Assembly: GCF_035994185.1 (NCBI RefSeq)
Contig: NZ_CP108538.1
Span: 8,621,501-8,685,500 of the forward strand
Origin: Streptomyces sp. NBC_01217
Lineage (GTDB): Bacteria; Actinomycetota; Actinomycetes; Streptomycetales; Streptomycetaceae
Reading direction: 5' to 3'
DNA length: 64,000 bases
The position numbers were made by a program, and so were the translations under genes. The stretch's first letter is position 1. Every line of letters starts with the position of its first letter. Positions 27,818-36,681 of the stretch are shown piece by piece. A model generated the notes under the pieces. The model was not told the origin of the DNA, searched no databases, and worked only from the letters and a program-made list of their open reading frames with translations.

Positions 27818-29968
27818 TTGGACACCACTGTCAAGACCCATGACATGACGAACTCCGGCACGGGGGCCGGCCCGTCGGCCGAAGGCCTCCAGCCCTTCCT
27901 GCATGACGCCTGTGTGACGCTGTACGCCCCGAGCTTCGCGATCTCGCAGGCGGACGGTCAGATCGACGGCGCGGTGGCGGACGGCCGGACCGGCGGTTTT
28001 GCCGACGGCTTCTACCACGGCGACAGCAGGGCACTCGCCCGGCTGACCGTCGCGGCGGACGGAATCGCGATCGCACCGGTGCGCGGAACCCTTGAGGGAG
28101 CGGACCGGGCGGCCTTCCGCGGTGTGCTGCGCGGCCTGGGCGAGGAGACGCCGGACCCGGCGGTCACCCTGCACCGGCGCCGCCGCATCACCCCCGGGCG
28201 CCTGGATGAGACCCTCGAAGTCACCAACGCCGGACGCCGGCATGTCCGGTTCCGGCTGATCGTCACGGCCGGGACGGACCTCGCCCCCATCGAGCGCGTC
28301 AAGTCCGGACACACACAGAGCCCGGTCGCCGCGACCGCCACCGGGGACGGACTCGACTGGTCCCGGGACACGTTCGCCGTACGTCTCACCAGCACCCCGG
28401 GGCCCACCGCCCTCGACCCGGCCGCCGGACGGCTGGAGTACGACATCGAACTGGCCCCCGGCTCGTCATGGACCGTCGCACTGCACTGCGACGCGACGCA
28501 CGAGGGCGGCGACCAGTTCCCCGCACCCGTTGCGGACAGCCTGCCCTGGCGCACACCGGCCCTGCGCAGCGCCGACCGGCGCTTCGACCACTGGCTGAGC
28601 CAGTCGGCCGCCGACCTCGACCGGCTGCGGCTGACCGACCCGGAGCAGCCCGCCGACCAGTTCCTGGCCGCCGGGGCCCCGTGGTTCCTCACGCTCTTCG
28701 GCCGCGACTCCCTCTGGGCGGCCCGCATGCTGCTGCCGCTGGGCACCGAACTCGCCGCCGGTACGCTGCGCACACTCGCCCGCCGTCAGGGCGCGAAGAC
28801 CGACCGGGAAACCGAGGAACAGCCGGGCAAGATCCTGCACGAAGTGCGCCGGGCCACCCAGAACTTCAACGAGAGCTTCGCCCTGCCGCCCAGCTACTAC
28901 GGCACGGTCGACGCCACCCCGCTCTGGATCACCCTGCTGCACGACTCCTGGCGCTGGGGCCTCGCGCCCGAGCAGGTCGAAGCGCTGCTGCCGCACGCGG
29001 AGTCCGCCCTCGCCTGGATGCGCGACCACGGCGACGCGGGCGGCGACGGCTTTCTGAAGTACATCGACCACACCGGCCGGGGCCTGGCCAACCAGGGCTG
29101 GAAGGACTCGGGCGACTCCATCCGGTATCGCGACGGACGCCTCGCCGCCGCCCCGATCGCGCTCTGCGAGGTCCAGGCGTACGCCTACGAGGCGGCCCGT
29201 GGCGGCGCGGACCTGCTGCGCGCCTTCGGCCGCCCCGGCGCCGACCGTTGGGAGGAGTGGGCCGAGCGGTTGCGCGACCGTTTCCGCAAGCACTTCTGGG
29301 TGGAGGACGAGCACGGACCGTACCCGGCCGTGGCGCTCGACCGGGAGAAGAGGCCGGTGGACTCGGTCACCTCGGGCTTCGGCCATCTGCTGGGCACGGG
29401 CCTGCTCGACCACGAGGAAAGTGCCCTACTGGCCGCCAGGCTGAGCGCGCCCGACCTCGACTCGGGCCACGGCCTGCGGACCCTGAGCAGCGACTCCGTG
29501 GCCTACAACCCGTACGGCTATCACATCGGCTCCATCTGGCCGCACGACACCGCGATCGCGGTGCACGGCCTGGTCAGGGCCGGGTTCCCGGAAGCGGCCG
29601 CGTCCCTGTCCGAGGGGCTGCTGACCGCGTCGGCGGCCTTCGACGCGCGGCTTCCCGAACTGTTCGCCGGACATGGGGCGGCGACCGACGTCCGGCCCTC
29701 GCCCTATCCGGCGTCCTGCCGCCCGCAGGCCTGGGCAGCGGCCTCGTCCGTCATGGTCCTGCAGTCGGTACTGGGTCTCTCCGCCGATGTCCCCGGCGGA
29801 ACGCTCACTGTCGCGCCCGGGTTTGCGGATGCGTACCGCCCGCTGACGGTCGAGGGGCTCGAAGTCGCTGGCGAGCGGCTGGAGATCTCCGTCGCCGCCG
29901 ATGGCACGGCACACATCGAGGCGCCGAAGGGCCTGGCGGTGAAGAGGCAGCACACGAAGCTCCGTTGA
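27818..29968 (+). CDS. glycogen-debranching-type glucosidase (GDE N-terminal plus catalytic domain)
   Basis: A 716-residue intracellular enzyme. Residues about 25-210 match the bacterial GDE N-terminal domain (FLHDACVTLYAPSFAISQADGQIDG...GFADGFYHGDSRALARL). The (alpha/alpha)6-barrel catalytic part has APWFLTLFGRDSLWAARMLLPLG, YYGTVDATPLWITLLHDSW, NQGWKDSGDSI and PYGYHIGSIWPHDTAIAVHGL, placing it with amylo-alpha-1,6-glucosidase-like GH families. A TTG start at 27818 is supported by GAGAGG 8 bases upstream; ATG 27845 has no Shine-Dalgarno. It is divergent from the LacI/ABC operon and shares its operators, so it probably cleaves the imported sugar. Confidence 0.82.
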   Translation: MDTTVKTHDMTNSGTGAGPSAEGLQPFLHDACVTLYAPSFAISQADGQIDGAVADGRTGGFADGFYHGDSRALARLTVAADGIAIAPVRGTLEGADRAAFRGVLRGLGEETPDPAVTLHRRRRITPGRLDETLEVTNAGRRHVRFRLIVTAGTDLAPIERVKSGHTQSPVAATATGDGLDWSRDTFAVRLTSTPGPTALDPAAGRLEYDIELAPGSSWTVALHCDATHEGGDQFPAPVADSLPWRTPALRSADRRFDHWLSQSAADLDRLRLTDPEQPADQFLAAGAPWFLTLFGRDSLWAARMLLPLGTELAAGTLRTLARRQGAKTDRETEEQPGKILHEVRRATQNFNESFALPPSYYGTVDATPLWITLLHDSWRWGLAPEQVEALLPHAESALAWMRDHGDAGGDGFLKYIDHTGRGLANQGWKDSGDSIRYRDGRLAAAPIALCEVQAYAYEAARGGADLLRAFGRPGADRWEEWAERLRDRFRKHFWVEDEHGPYPAVALDREKRPVDSVTSGFGHLLGTGLLDHEESALLAARLSAPDLDSGHGLRTLSSDSVAYNPYGYHIGSIWPHDTAIAVHGLVRAGFPEAAASLSEGLLTASAAFDARLPELFAGHGAATDVRPSPYPASCRPQAWAAASSVMVLQSVLGLSADVPGGTLTVAPGFADAYRPLTVEGLEVAGERLEISVAADGTAHIEAPKGLAVKRQHTKLR

Positions 29969-30302
29969 CGCGGAGCGGCTGTGTGTCGACCGGAGGAGCG
30001 GGCGGTCAGTCGCAATGTGATCGGGAAAGTCTCCGAAACCACGCCCGCGTTTGCGGCAAGGACACTTCGACGCGTGGGCCAGTCATGGCATGAGTATGGG
30101 CAGCGTCAGTTACTGCATGATCCTTGCGACCGAGGGATGTCGGAGCAGCGGGAACTCCAACATCACGGTGAGCGGATGAGCGCCCCGCCCCTGTCGCGCC
30201 GGCCGACCCACGAACAGCCGAGACACCCGCCCTTGTGGCGCGGCAGCCATGGGCCGCCGCGCCACAAGGGCTGACACGGGTCCTCGGCCGACCCGTTCCG
30301 GG
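29969..30302. terminator. convergent gap with a 16-bp perfect hairpin
   Basis: This 334-base gap between convergent genes holds no recognisable gene. At 30229-30271 there is a perfect 16-bp stem (GCCCTTGTGGCGCGGC with its complement at 30256-30271) and an 11-base loop, without a clear T-tract. As both flanking genes point into the gap, it is a likely bidirectional terminator. The rest shows nothing notable. Confidence 0.55.
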
Positions 30303-31364
30303 TCACATCGTGCGGTCGACGAGGAACGGGAGAAGCGCGAGGATCTCACCGAGTGCGTCCGGGGCCAGCGCAACGGCTTCCAGGCTGCGGCGAGCGCTGT
30401 CCAGGTGCCGGTGCGCTTCGGCCAGCGTCGCGGAGCGCCCACCGGCCTCTTCGACGAGATCGGCTGCGCGCCGGGCGGATGCGGCGTCGAGCGGGGCGCC
30501 GGTGCCGGTTCCGAGCAGACCGGCGAGGTGCAGGGCGGCGGTGTGGTTCGTTGCCAGGGCCGCGAGAACGGGGTACGTCTTCTTCCGACGGCGCAGATCG
30601 TTGTGGACGGTCTTGCCCGTGACCTGCGGGTCTCCCCAGATCCCGAGCAGATCGTCCACGGCCTGGAACGCCACTCCGAGATGTCGACCGGCCCCGGCGA
30701 GGGCGTCGACGGTCGTGGCCGGGGCTCCGGCCAGCACTGCGCCCAGCCCCGCCGCGCAGCCGAGCAGCGCGCCGGTCTTGTGCCCGGTCATACACCGGTA
30801 CTCGTGCGGCTGCACGGCTTCCGGACCGGTCCACGGCCGGGACTCGAAGAGCAGATCCTCGGCCTGACCGCGCACCAGGTCGGTCAGCGTCCCCGCCAGA
30901 TGCCGAACCGCTGCCGCGCTGTGCCCGCCGGGCGCGTCGGCCAGCGTCTGCACGGCCAGTGCGAACAGAGCGTCCCCCGCGAGGATCGCCGGGCCGGTGC
31001 CGTACGTCTTCCAGACGGTGGCGCGCTGTCTGCGGGTCTCGCCGCCGTCCATGATGTCGTCGTGCAGGAGCGAGAAGACATGGATCAGTTCGACCGCGAC
31101 CGCGCCGACGACAGCCTCGTCGGCGGCTCCGCCCGCGGCCTCGGCGCCGAGCAGTGTCAGCGCCTGGCGCACCCCTTTGCCCTGTGAGCCCGGGACTGGG
31201 CTGCCGTCCGTCGCGTCCCATCCCACGGCGAAGGCGGCCATCTCCGCGTGCCACGGGTGCAGCTGCCGCACGGCCTGTGCGAGCGCCGGGCGTACGAGGT
31301 CGCGGCAGCGGGCGAGGATCTGCGGTGCCGCCGGGGCCTGATGGGTTACGGGCAGTGGTGTCAT
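30303..31364 (-). CDS. polyprenyl diphosphate synthase
   Basis: A 353-residue trans-isoprenyl diphosphate synthase. Both aspartate-rich motifs are present: LLHDDIMD (DDxxD) and AVDDLLGIWGD. GTGPAILAGDALFALA and MTGHKTGALLGCAAGLGA are typical helices, and the basic NDLRRRKKTYPV follows the second motif. It makes a short-chain prenyl diphosphate (C15-C25 range likely); chain length cannot be fixed by eye. No terpene cyclase or carotenoid gene is adjacent. Its start overlaps the upstream TPR gene's stop (ATGA), so the two are translationally coupled. Confidence 0.87.
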   Translation of the reverse strand: MTPLPVTHQAPAAPQILARCRDLVRPALAQAVRQLHPWHAEMAAFAVGWDATDGSPVPGSQGKGVRQALTLLGAEAAGGAADEAVVGAVAVELIHVFSLLHDDIMDGGETRRQRATVWKTYGTGPAILAGDALFALAVQTLADAPGGHSAAAVRHLAGTLTDLVRGQAEDLLFESRPWTGPEAVQPHEYRCMTGHKTGALLGCAAGLGAVLAGAPATTVDALAGAGRHLGVAFQAVDDLLGIWGDPQVTGKTVHNDLRRRKKTYPVLAALATNHTAALHLAGLLGTGTGAPLDAASARRAADLVEEAGGRSATLAEAHRHLDSARRSLEAVALAPDALGEILALLPFLVDRTM

Positions 31365-32425
31365 CGTCGCCCGCCCTCCCCGTCCGCACCGCCACTGGAC
31401 GGTTCCACGCCGAGTTCGGCGTACGCCTTGTCCACCATGGCCCGGGCGTTGAGCAGTCCGATCCGGCAGAGGGTACGGCGCAACTCGTCCAGATCGGCGG
31501 CGGTCTCGCTCCGGTCGCGGCCGAGCCGGGCGAGCGACTTGACGAGACCGAGCCGGGACAGTGCCTCGCCCCGGGGTTCGGCCATGGCGCGGAACTCGGC
31601 GAGCGCCTCCTCGTACACCTGGCGCGCCTCCTCGTAACGGCGGGCGCGGAAGAGGACGTTGGCGCGCATCTTGTGGTTGTACGCGAGTGCACTGGACAAC
31701 TTCATCTCACGGCACGTGAGTTCGGCCTCCGTGAGCAGGGCCAGGGCGCGCTCCGGGTCGTCGTCCCGCAGTGAGGTGATATCGGCCATGCCCCGCAGGG
31801 CCCACGCTCGGCCGCGCCGGTCGTCCGCGTTCCCGGCCAGCTGAGCCGCTTCCTCGAACATGGCGAAGGCGCTGTCAAGTAATCCGGTGTTGCGATGGAT
31901 CTGCGCGATACCCTCCAGCGCCCACACGGTGTGGCGCGCCTCGCCGCGGGCGCGCGCCTCGGCGAGCAGTTGTTCGTGCAGGGCCGCGACGGTCCGGTAG
32001 TCGCCCTGTATCCGCCCGGTCTCCGCGAGGCCGGCGAGGGAGTAGCCACGCGCGACGATGTCCCCGCCGCGTTTCCCCGTGTCGGCGGCCAGTCCCAACA
32101 GCCGGAAGGCGAGCCTGAGTTCACCGCGCTGGCGGGCAAGCGTCCCACCGCTCCACAACGCCCAGGCCATCGCCCCCAGGTCTCCTGCCGAGCGGGCGGC
32201 CCGGTAGCTGGCCTTCCACGCCCGGTCGGCCTCCTTCACATTGCCGAGCCTGCGATGTGCCTCGGCCACCGCGAGTCCGCACCGCGCCACTTCCTGTTGT
32301 GAGCCGGTGAGTTCGGCCTCCCCCAAGTGACGTACGCCTTCTGCCAGTACATCCGTGAGGGAGGAGTTCACCGACATCTTGGTGAGGGCGCCTTGGTACT
32401 CGGGCGCCAGTGCCTTGCTGTGCAT
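31361..32425 (-). CDS. tetratricopeptide-repeat protein coupled to prenyl synthase
   Basis: A 354-residue all-helical protein made of about seven TPR-like repeats (for example AWALRGMADITSLRDDDPERALALLTEAELT; NVLFRARRYEEARQVYEEALAEFRAMAEPRGEALSRLGLVKSLARLG). There is no signal peptide, membrane segment or helix-turn-helix. ATG 32425 has GAAAGG 6 bases upstream; a longer frame to 32629 would run over the large inverted repeat at 32457-32500 and is rejected. It resembles the TPR part of actinobacterial regulatory proteins and may be a binding partner or sensor for the co-expressed synthase. Confidence 0.75.
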   Translation of the reverse strand: MHSKALAPEYQGALTKMSVNSSLTDVLAEGVRHLGEAELTGSQQEVARCGLAVAEAHRRLGNVKEADRAWKASYRAARSAGDLGAMAWALWSGGTLARQRGELRLAFRLLGLAADTGKRGGDIVARGYSLAGLAETGRIQGDYRTVAALHEQLLAEARARGEARHTVWALEGIAQIHRNTGLLDSAFAMFEEAAQLAGNADDRRGRAWALRGMADITSLRDDDPERALALLTEAELTCREMKLSSALAYNHKMRANVLFRARRYEEARQVYEEALAEFRAMAEPRGEALSRLGLVKSLARLGRDRSETAADLDELRRTLCRIGLLNARAMVDKAYAELGVEPSSGGADGEGGRR

Positions 32426-32456
32426 GGGAGCCTTTCGCGCGTCCGGGTCTGCGGCA

Positions 32457-32500
32457 GGACAACTATGCACATCATGTATACACAAAGTGCATAGTTGTCC
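32457..32500. promoter_or_regulatory. 14-bp perfect inverted repeat with inner palindrome
   Basis: GGACAACTATGCAC (32457-32470) and GTGCATAGTTGTCC (32487-32500) are perfect 14-bp arms separated by 16 bases; inside the spacer is the palindrome TGTATACA (32475-32482). The element ends about 30 bases before the TPR gene start and is AT-rich compared with everything around it. It looks like an operator/promoter for the TPR-prenyl synthase operon, bound by a dimeric regulator not encoded next to it. Confidence 0.6.
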
Positions 32501-32686
32501 GGTGATCGAACCCGGGCGCTCGTGGGGGGTCGGACGTAGCTTGTCGCTTGCGGCGAACCGCCTTGCCGGCGAACCGCCTTGCTGTGGATCAAGACGGCAG
32601 TCGCGTGTCCGAGGTTGCTCCGCGATCAACAGAAGTCGACATTGCCCGCACGTGGCACGCGGCAGGTGGCACGGGGCGATTGGTGA

Positions 32687-32850
32687 TCAGGGCCGGCGCA
32701 AGGTGATCCAGGGGATCGTGTCGCCCGGCAGCAGATACCGCTCGACCTGGACGAACCCGTGCTTCAGCGCGAACCGCAGTCCGTCGAGGCCGCGCGGAGG
32801 GGCCGTCGAGCGGCCCACGTCATGGACGTGCTGCCGGCCCTTGGGCGTGG
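32687..32850 (-). pseudogene. C-terminal remnant of a GNAT acetyltransferase
   Basis: The minus strand encodes LDGLRFALKHGFVQVERYLLPGDTIPWITLRRP and a stop at 32687, which matches the last strand and helix of GNAT-family N-acetyltransferases. The acetyl-CoA binding part is missing: upstream the frame turns into unrelated sequence and lies over the DoxX-like gene start. It is a truncated relic. Confidence 0.45.
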
Positions 32851-32935
32851 CGTCACTGTCCGATCGGACAAGCGTCCCCGGCGCCTTCTGGCTAGGCTCG
32901 ACGAGGGGTCGTGAACCAGATCGACGGAGGCTCCC

Positions 32936-33403
32936 ATGACAGCGACGCTCGAACCGCGCGATGTGGCCCCGCGCCTCGCCACCGGCGCGTTCATCCTGAA
33001 TTCCGGCCTGGGCAAGCTCAAGGCCGACGAGGAGACGGCACATGGAGTGCACGGCATGGCCTGCATCGCCTACCCGTTCCTCAAGAAGATCGAGGCCAAG
33101 CGATTCACCCGGTTGCTCGCCTGGTCGGAGATCGCGATCGGCGGGACCCTGCTCGCCCCTTTCGTGCCGACCCGACTGGCCGGACTGGCGCTGACCGGGT
33201 TCTCCGGCGGCCTGCTCGGTCTCTACCTGCGCGTGCCGGGGATGCGGGAGCCCGGCAGCCTGCGCCCCACCCAGAACGGCATCCCGCTGGCCAAGGACTC
33301 CTGGATGCTGGGTATCGGACTCGGCCTCCTGAGCGCGGGTACGCAATGGCCGGGTGCGGACACGCATGCATCGCGGTGCCCCTGGAGCCGGTCCCGGGGC
33401 TGA
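32936..33403 (+). CDS. DoxX-like membrane protein
   Basis: A 155-residue membrane protein of the DoxX-like group. It begins RDVAPRLATGAFILNSGLGKLKADEETAHGVHGMACIAYPFL and has three to four hydrophobic helices (LLAWSEIAIGGTLLAPFV, LAGLALTGFSGGLLGLYLRV, DSWMLGIGLGLLSAGTQW). GGAGG precedes the ATG by about 8 bases. Function is not known; some DoxX relatives act in redox or thiosulfate metabolism. The final 20 residues (ADTHASRCPWSRSRG) look non-conserved. Confidence 0.7.
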   Translation: MTATLEPRDVAPRLATGAFILNSGLGKLKADEETAHGVHGMACIAYPFLKKIEAKRFTRLLAWSEIAIGGTLLAPFVPTRLAGLALTGFSGGLLGLYLRVPGMREPGSLRPTQNGIPLAKDSWMLGIGLGLLSAGTQWPGADTHASRCPWSRSRG

Positions 33404-33595
33404 CAGGCCGGCCGGGAGTGCGCGAAGGCCCACGTCAGCCGCATCCTGGCTACCCTGGAGGTGGGAAACCGGGTCCAAGCGGTGGCGGCCTGCGCAGCGT
33501 CGTACGTAACGGTGAGTGACCGCCCGGAGTGCGCGGCCCCCGGGACCCTGGTTCCGTGGTGGGGCCCGCTCCGCCCGCAGATCCAAGGAGTGATC

Positions 33596-33787
33596 ATGAG
33601 CGAGTCAGAAGAATACCGCGGTCGCGTGAGGCAGATGCGCGCCAAGGCGAAGGACCTCAAGGACGCGGCCGAGCGCAGCACCGACCCCAAGGAACGCCAG
33701 CGCCTGAAGGACAAGGCCCGCAGGATCGAAGCGGAGAGCGACCAGGTCAGCGGGATGGCGAGCGGGGACATCTACCCCATGGAGTAG
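33596..33787 (+). CDS. small charged coiled-coil protein (DUF6381-like)
   Basis: A 63-residue, highly charged, helical protein (RGRVRQMRAKAKDLKDAAERSTDPKERQRLKDKARRIEAESDQ) of a small Streptomyces-restricted family. AAGGAG lies 5 bases before ATG 33596, which decides the start against the longer frame from 33461. The heptad-like spacing suggests a short coiled coil. No function is known. A strong hairpin (33816-33847) follows, so it is probably a single-gene transcript. Confidence 0.65.
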   Translation: MSESEEYRGRVRQMRAKAKDLKDAAERSTDPKERQRLKDKARRIEAESDQVSGMASGDIYPME

Positions 33788-33815
33788 TCGCCCGGAGTGG
33801 GCGCACAACCGGCAC

Positions 33816-33847
33816 GCGGCCCCCGAGCACCACAGCACGGGGGCCGC
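33816..33847. terminator. 10-bp perfect hairpin after the small coiled-coil gene
   Basis: GCGGCCCCCG (33816-33825) and CGGGGGCCGC (33838-33847) form a perfect G/C stem with a 12-base loop, 29 bases after the stop codon. It has no T-tract, which is usual for Streptomyces terminators. Confidence 0.55.
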
Positions 33848-33939
33848 ACGACGCCGACTTCGTGCAGTGCAGTGCCGGGCCGGGACCGGGCCGTGGGAAT
33901 CCTGGCGGGGCGCGGACGTTGAACAAGGGTGTGAGTTCC

Positions 33940-34941
33940 GTGATCGCATCCACCCGGTTTTCCGTGCTCGACCGTTCCCGTACCCGTGAGGGGTACGACG
34001 GCCCCGAGGCGCTGCGCGACACCGTGCGCCTCGCCCAGGAGGTCGAGGCGCTGGGCTATCACCGGTTCTGGGTGTCCGAGCATCACAGCGTCCCGGGCGT
34101 CGCCGGTTCGGCGCCGACCGTGCTCGCAGCGGCCGTCGCCGCGGCGACCTCCACCATTCGGGTCGGTACGGGCGGCGTGATGCTCCCCAACCATCAACCG
34201 TTCGTGGTGGCCGAACAGTTCGGAGTGCTGGAGTCGCTCTTCCCCGGCCGGATCGACATGGGACTCGGCCGCTCGGTGGGCTTCACGGACGGCATCCGCA
34301 GGGCGCTCGGCCGGGGCAAGCCGGACGCGGAGGACTTCGCCGGGCAGCTCACCGAACTGCTCGGCTGGCTGGACGGCACGCAGCGCGCCCATCCGCAGGT
34401 TCATGCCCGACCCGCCGAGGGCCTGCGCATACCCCCGTTCGTGCTGGCCACCGGCGAGGGGGCCGGTATCGCCGCGGCGGCCGGGCTGCCGCTGGTCGTC
34501 GGAGACCTTCGCGGCAGGGAGAAGCTGCTGCGCGCAGTCGAGCGCTACCGCCGGGAATTTCGCCCCTCGTCCTGGTCCGCGGAGCCCTATGTGGTGGTGT
34601 CGGGCACGATCGCGCTCGCCGGGAGCACGGATGAGGCCCGGCGCCTTCTGATCCCCGAGGCGTGGTCGATGGCGTACTCCCGTACCCATGGCGTGTTCCC
34701 ACCGCTCGCTCCGGCCGAGCGGGTCGAGGCACTGACGATGACGGACAAGGAGCGCGGCTTCTACGAGAGCGGACTGCGCGGCCACATCCAGGGCACGGAG
34801 GAGGAAGTGGTCACAGGGCTCGAAACTGCCATCAAGGAGACCAGCGCGGACGAGGTGCTGGTCACGACCAGCACCTACGACCGTGCGGCGCTGAGGGACT
34901 CCTTGCGCCGGCTGGCCCGGATCGCGGAGCCGACCCCCTGA
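33940..34941 (+). CDS. LLM-class flavin-dependent oxidoreductase
   Basis: A 333-residue luciferase-like monooxygenase of the MsnO8-type group: STRFSVLDRSRTREGYDGPEALRDTVRLAQEVEALGYHRFWVSEHHSVPGVAGSAPTVLAAAVA, then GTGGVMLPNHQPFVVAEQFGVLESLFPGRIDMGLGR. The TIM-barrel FMN/F420-binding stretches are intact. GTG 33940 has AAGGG 10 bases upstream; GTG 33931 is an alternative, and the long frame to 33529 overlaps other genes. Substrate unknown. A G/C hairpin (34952-34967) follows. Confidence 0.85.
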   Translation: MIASTRFSVLDRSRTREGYDGPEALRDTVRLAQEVEALGYHRFWVSEHHSVPGVAGSAPTVLAAAVAAATSTIRVGTGGVMLPNHQPFVVAEQFGVLESLFPGRIDMGLGRSVGFTDGIRRALGRGKPDAEDFAGQLTELLGWLDGTQRAHPQVHARPAEGLRIPPFVLATGEGAGIAAAAGLPLVVGDLRGREKLLRAVERYRREFRPSSWSAEPYVVVSGTIALAGSTDEARRLLIPEAWSMAYSRTHGVFPPLAPAERVEALTMTDKERGFYESGLRGHIQGTEEEVVTGLETAIKETSADEVLVTTSTYDRAALRDSLRRLARIAEPTP

Positions 34942-34951
34942 CCACAGGGCG

Positions 34952-34967
34952 CGGGGGCCTGCCCCCG
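34952..34967. terminator. short G/C hairpin after LLM gene
   Basis: CGGGGG-cctg-CCCCCG forms a 6-bp stem with a 4-base loop, 11 bases after the LLM oxidoreductase stop. It is short but well placed for a terminator. Confidence 0.35.
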
Positions 34968-35040
34968 TGACCGGAGACCGTGCGGTGCGGGGCGCGTGTC
35001 GATGGCAGGGGAGGAGCGCGGGAGCGGCCATGGTGAGGGC

Positions 35041-35550
35041 ATGAACAGCGTTGACCTTTTGACGGACGCGTTCACGCGCGTACGGGAGACGGTGCACTCG
35101 GCGGTCGAGGGCGCGTCGCACGCCGACCTCCATGCCCGCCTCGACGACGAAGCGAACACGATCACCTGGCTGGTGTGGCACCTCACCCGCATCCAGGACG
35201 ACCACGTCTCGGATGCGGCCGGTATCGAGCAGGTCTGGTTCACCCGGGACTGGGCCTCCCGCTTCGATCTGCCCTTCGCGAAGGACGACACCGGGTACGG
35301 ACACAGCGCCGCAGACGTCGAGGCCGTGCAAGTGGGCTCGTCGGAACTGCTGCTCGGCTACTACGACGACGTCCATGAACAGACGCTCGGATTCATCAGT
35401 GGGCTCGACGGCAGGGCGCTGAACCGCATCGTCGACGAGGCATGGTCGCCGCCGGTCACCCTCGGGGTCCGTCTGATCAGTGTCATCTCGGACGACCTGC
35501 AGCACGCCGGCCAGGCGGCCTTCGTGCGGGGCGTGCTCGGGCGCCGGTAG
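35041..35550 (+). CDS. DinB/DUF664-family putative thiol transferase
   Basis: A 169-residue four-helix protein of the DinB-like superfamily (DUF664/mycothiol-transferase type). Metal-ligand histidines are recognisable in TITWLVWHLTRIQDDHV and near the C-terminus in ISDDLQHAGQAAFVRGVL. Related actinobacterial enzymes use mycothiol with a Zn or Ni centre. ATG 35041 is preceded by GAGGG. It stands alone between a hairpin and a convergent gene. Confidence 0.75.
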   Translation: MNSVDLLTDAFTRVRETVHSAVEGASHADLHARLDDEANTITWLVWHLTRIQDDHVSDAAGIEQVWFTRDWASRFDLPFAKDDTGYGHSAADVEAVQVGSSELLLGYYDDVHEQTLGFISGLDGRALNRIVDEAWSPPVTLGVRLISVISDDLQHAGQAAFVRGVLGRR

Positions 35551-35703
35551 AACTCGACGCGGGCGCAGGCCCGTTGCGCCGTGGGGCGGCGCGGGCGAAC
35601 TCCGGCTCCCGCTCCCGCCCTTGGATTCGGGCGGTCCTTGAATGGTTCTCCAATGCCGAGGTCGCGGACCGCGCGGCCTCGGCGCCGAGGTACCACCGGC
35701 GTC

Positions 35704-36517
35704 TCAGGCCTTGAGTGCGACGCCGCTCACCGAGTGACCCTGCAGCGTGTCCTCCGGGTTCTGGCCGGGGTCGGGGCGCCAGGTCGACGTCCTGACGACG
35801 CCCGGCTCCACCAGGTCCAGACCGTGGAAGAAGTCGGCGATCCTTTCGGGGCTGCGCAGATGGTACGAGCTGGCCGAGTTCGCGTTGTACGAGGCGACGG
35901 CCTGGTTCAGCGAGTCACTCGTATTCGTACCGTCACTGAGGGCCAGATGGCTTCCCGGAGGCAGCGCGGCCAGCAGTCGGTCGGCCAGGGCCCACGGGTC
36001 GTCCTCGTCGGGGAGCTGCCCCATGATCCCCAGCATGGTCAGCCCGATCGGCCGGCTGAAGTCCAGCGTCTTGGCGGCCTCGGCGAGGATCGCGTCGGTG
36101 TTCCTGACGTCGGCGTCGATGTATGCGCACGCACCCTCGGGGGTGCTGGTGAGCAGGGCACGGGCATGGGTCAGGACGAGCGGGGTCGTTGTCGACGTAC
36201 ACGATCCTGGACTCCGGGGCCACCCGCTGGGCCACCTCGTGCGTGTTGTCGGCCGTCGGCGTCGGCAGACCCGTGCCGATGTCGAGGAACTGACGTATGC
36301 CCGCCTCCGCGGTCAGGAACCGCACCGCGCGGGAGAGGAAGGCCCGTTGGAGGCGGGCGACTGCGGCGAAGTCCGGGAACGCCGTGAGGATCATGTCGCC
36401 CATCTGATGGTCGACGGTGTAGTTGTCCTTGCCGCCCAGAAGGTAGTTCCACACGCGTGCCGAATGCGACCGGTCCGTCTGGAGCCTGTCGGCCGGTGAC
36501 TGCGAAGAAGTACTCAT
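35704..36517 (-). pseudogene. SAM-dependent methyltransferase (DUF574 type), frameshifted
   Basis: Two frames join into one protein of the actinobacterial Methyltransf_19 family. Frame 1, from ATG 36517, gives RVWNYLLGGKDNYTVDHQMGD ... FLDIGTGLPT ... RIVYVDNDP. Frame 2 continues LVLTHARALLTSTPEG ... LTMLGIMGQLPDEDDPWALADRLLAALPPGSHLALSDGT ... TSTWRPDPG and ends at 35704. The break is at a run of four Gs (plus strand 36182-36185), where one extra base explains the shift. Homopolymer errors in sequencing or slippage in vivo would look the same. All catalytic-fold motifs are otherwise intact. Confidence 0.75.
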
Positions 36518-36681
36518 GGCCAGATCCGCACACACCCTTCCCGCTGGTCAACAGCTACCCACTGCGCCGGATTCGGCGGTCCTCACGTCTCCGGACGGCG
36601 TGCGTCCCGCCGGCGTTCATGCGCCTTGCCGAGGACGTGTCCGGTCGTGCGGCGGCACGCGCCACAGCCGTCGTGCGGCTG

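Noticed and set aside
30303..31364. Cargo prenyl synthase of a family 2 encapsulin
   Set aside because: The protein lacks the long disordered N-terminal targeting extension and no shell gene is nearby.
32687..33586. A 299-residue minus-strand protein covering the DoxX-like gene
   Set aside because: Only the last 35-50 residues resemble a known family (GNAT); the rest is antisense to a better gene, so only a remnant is called.
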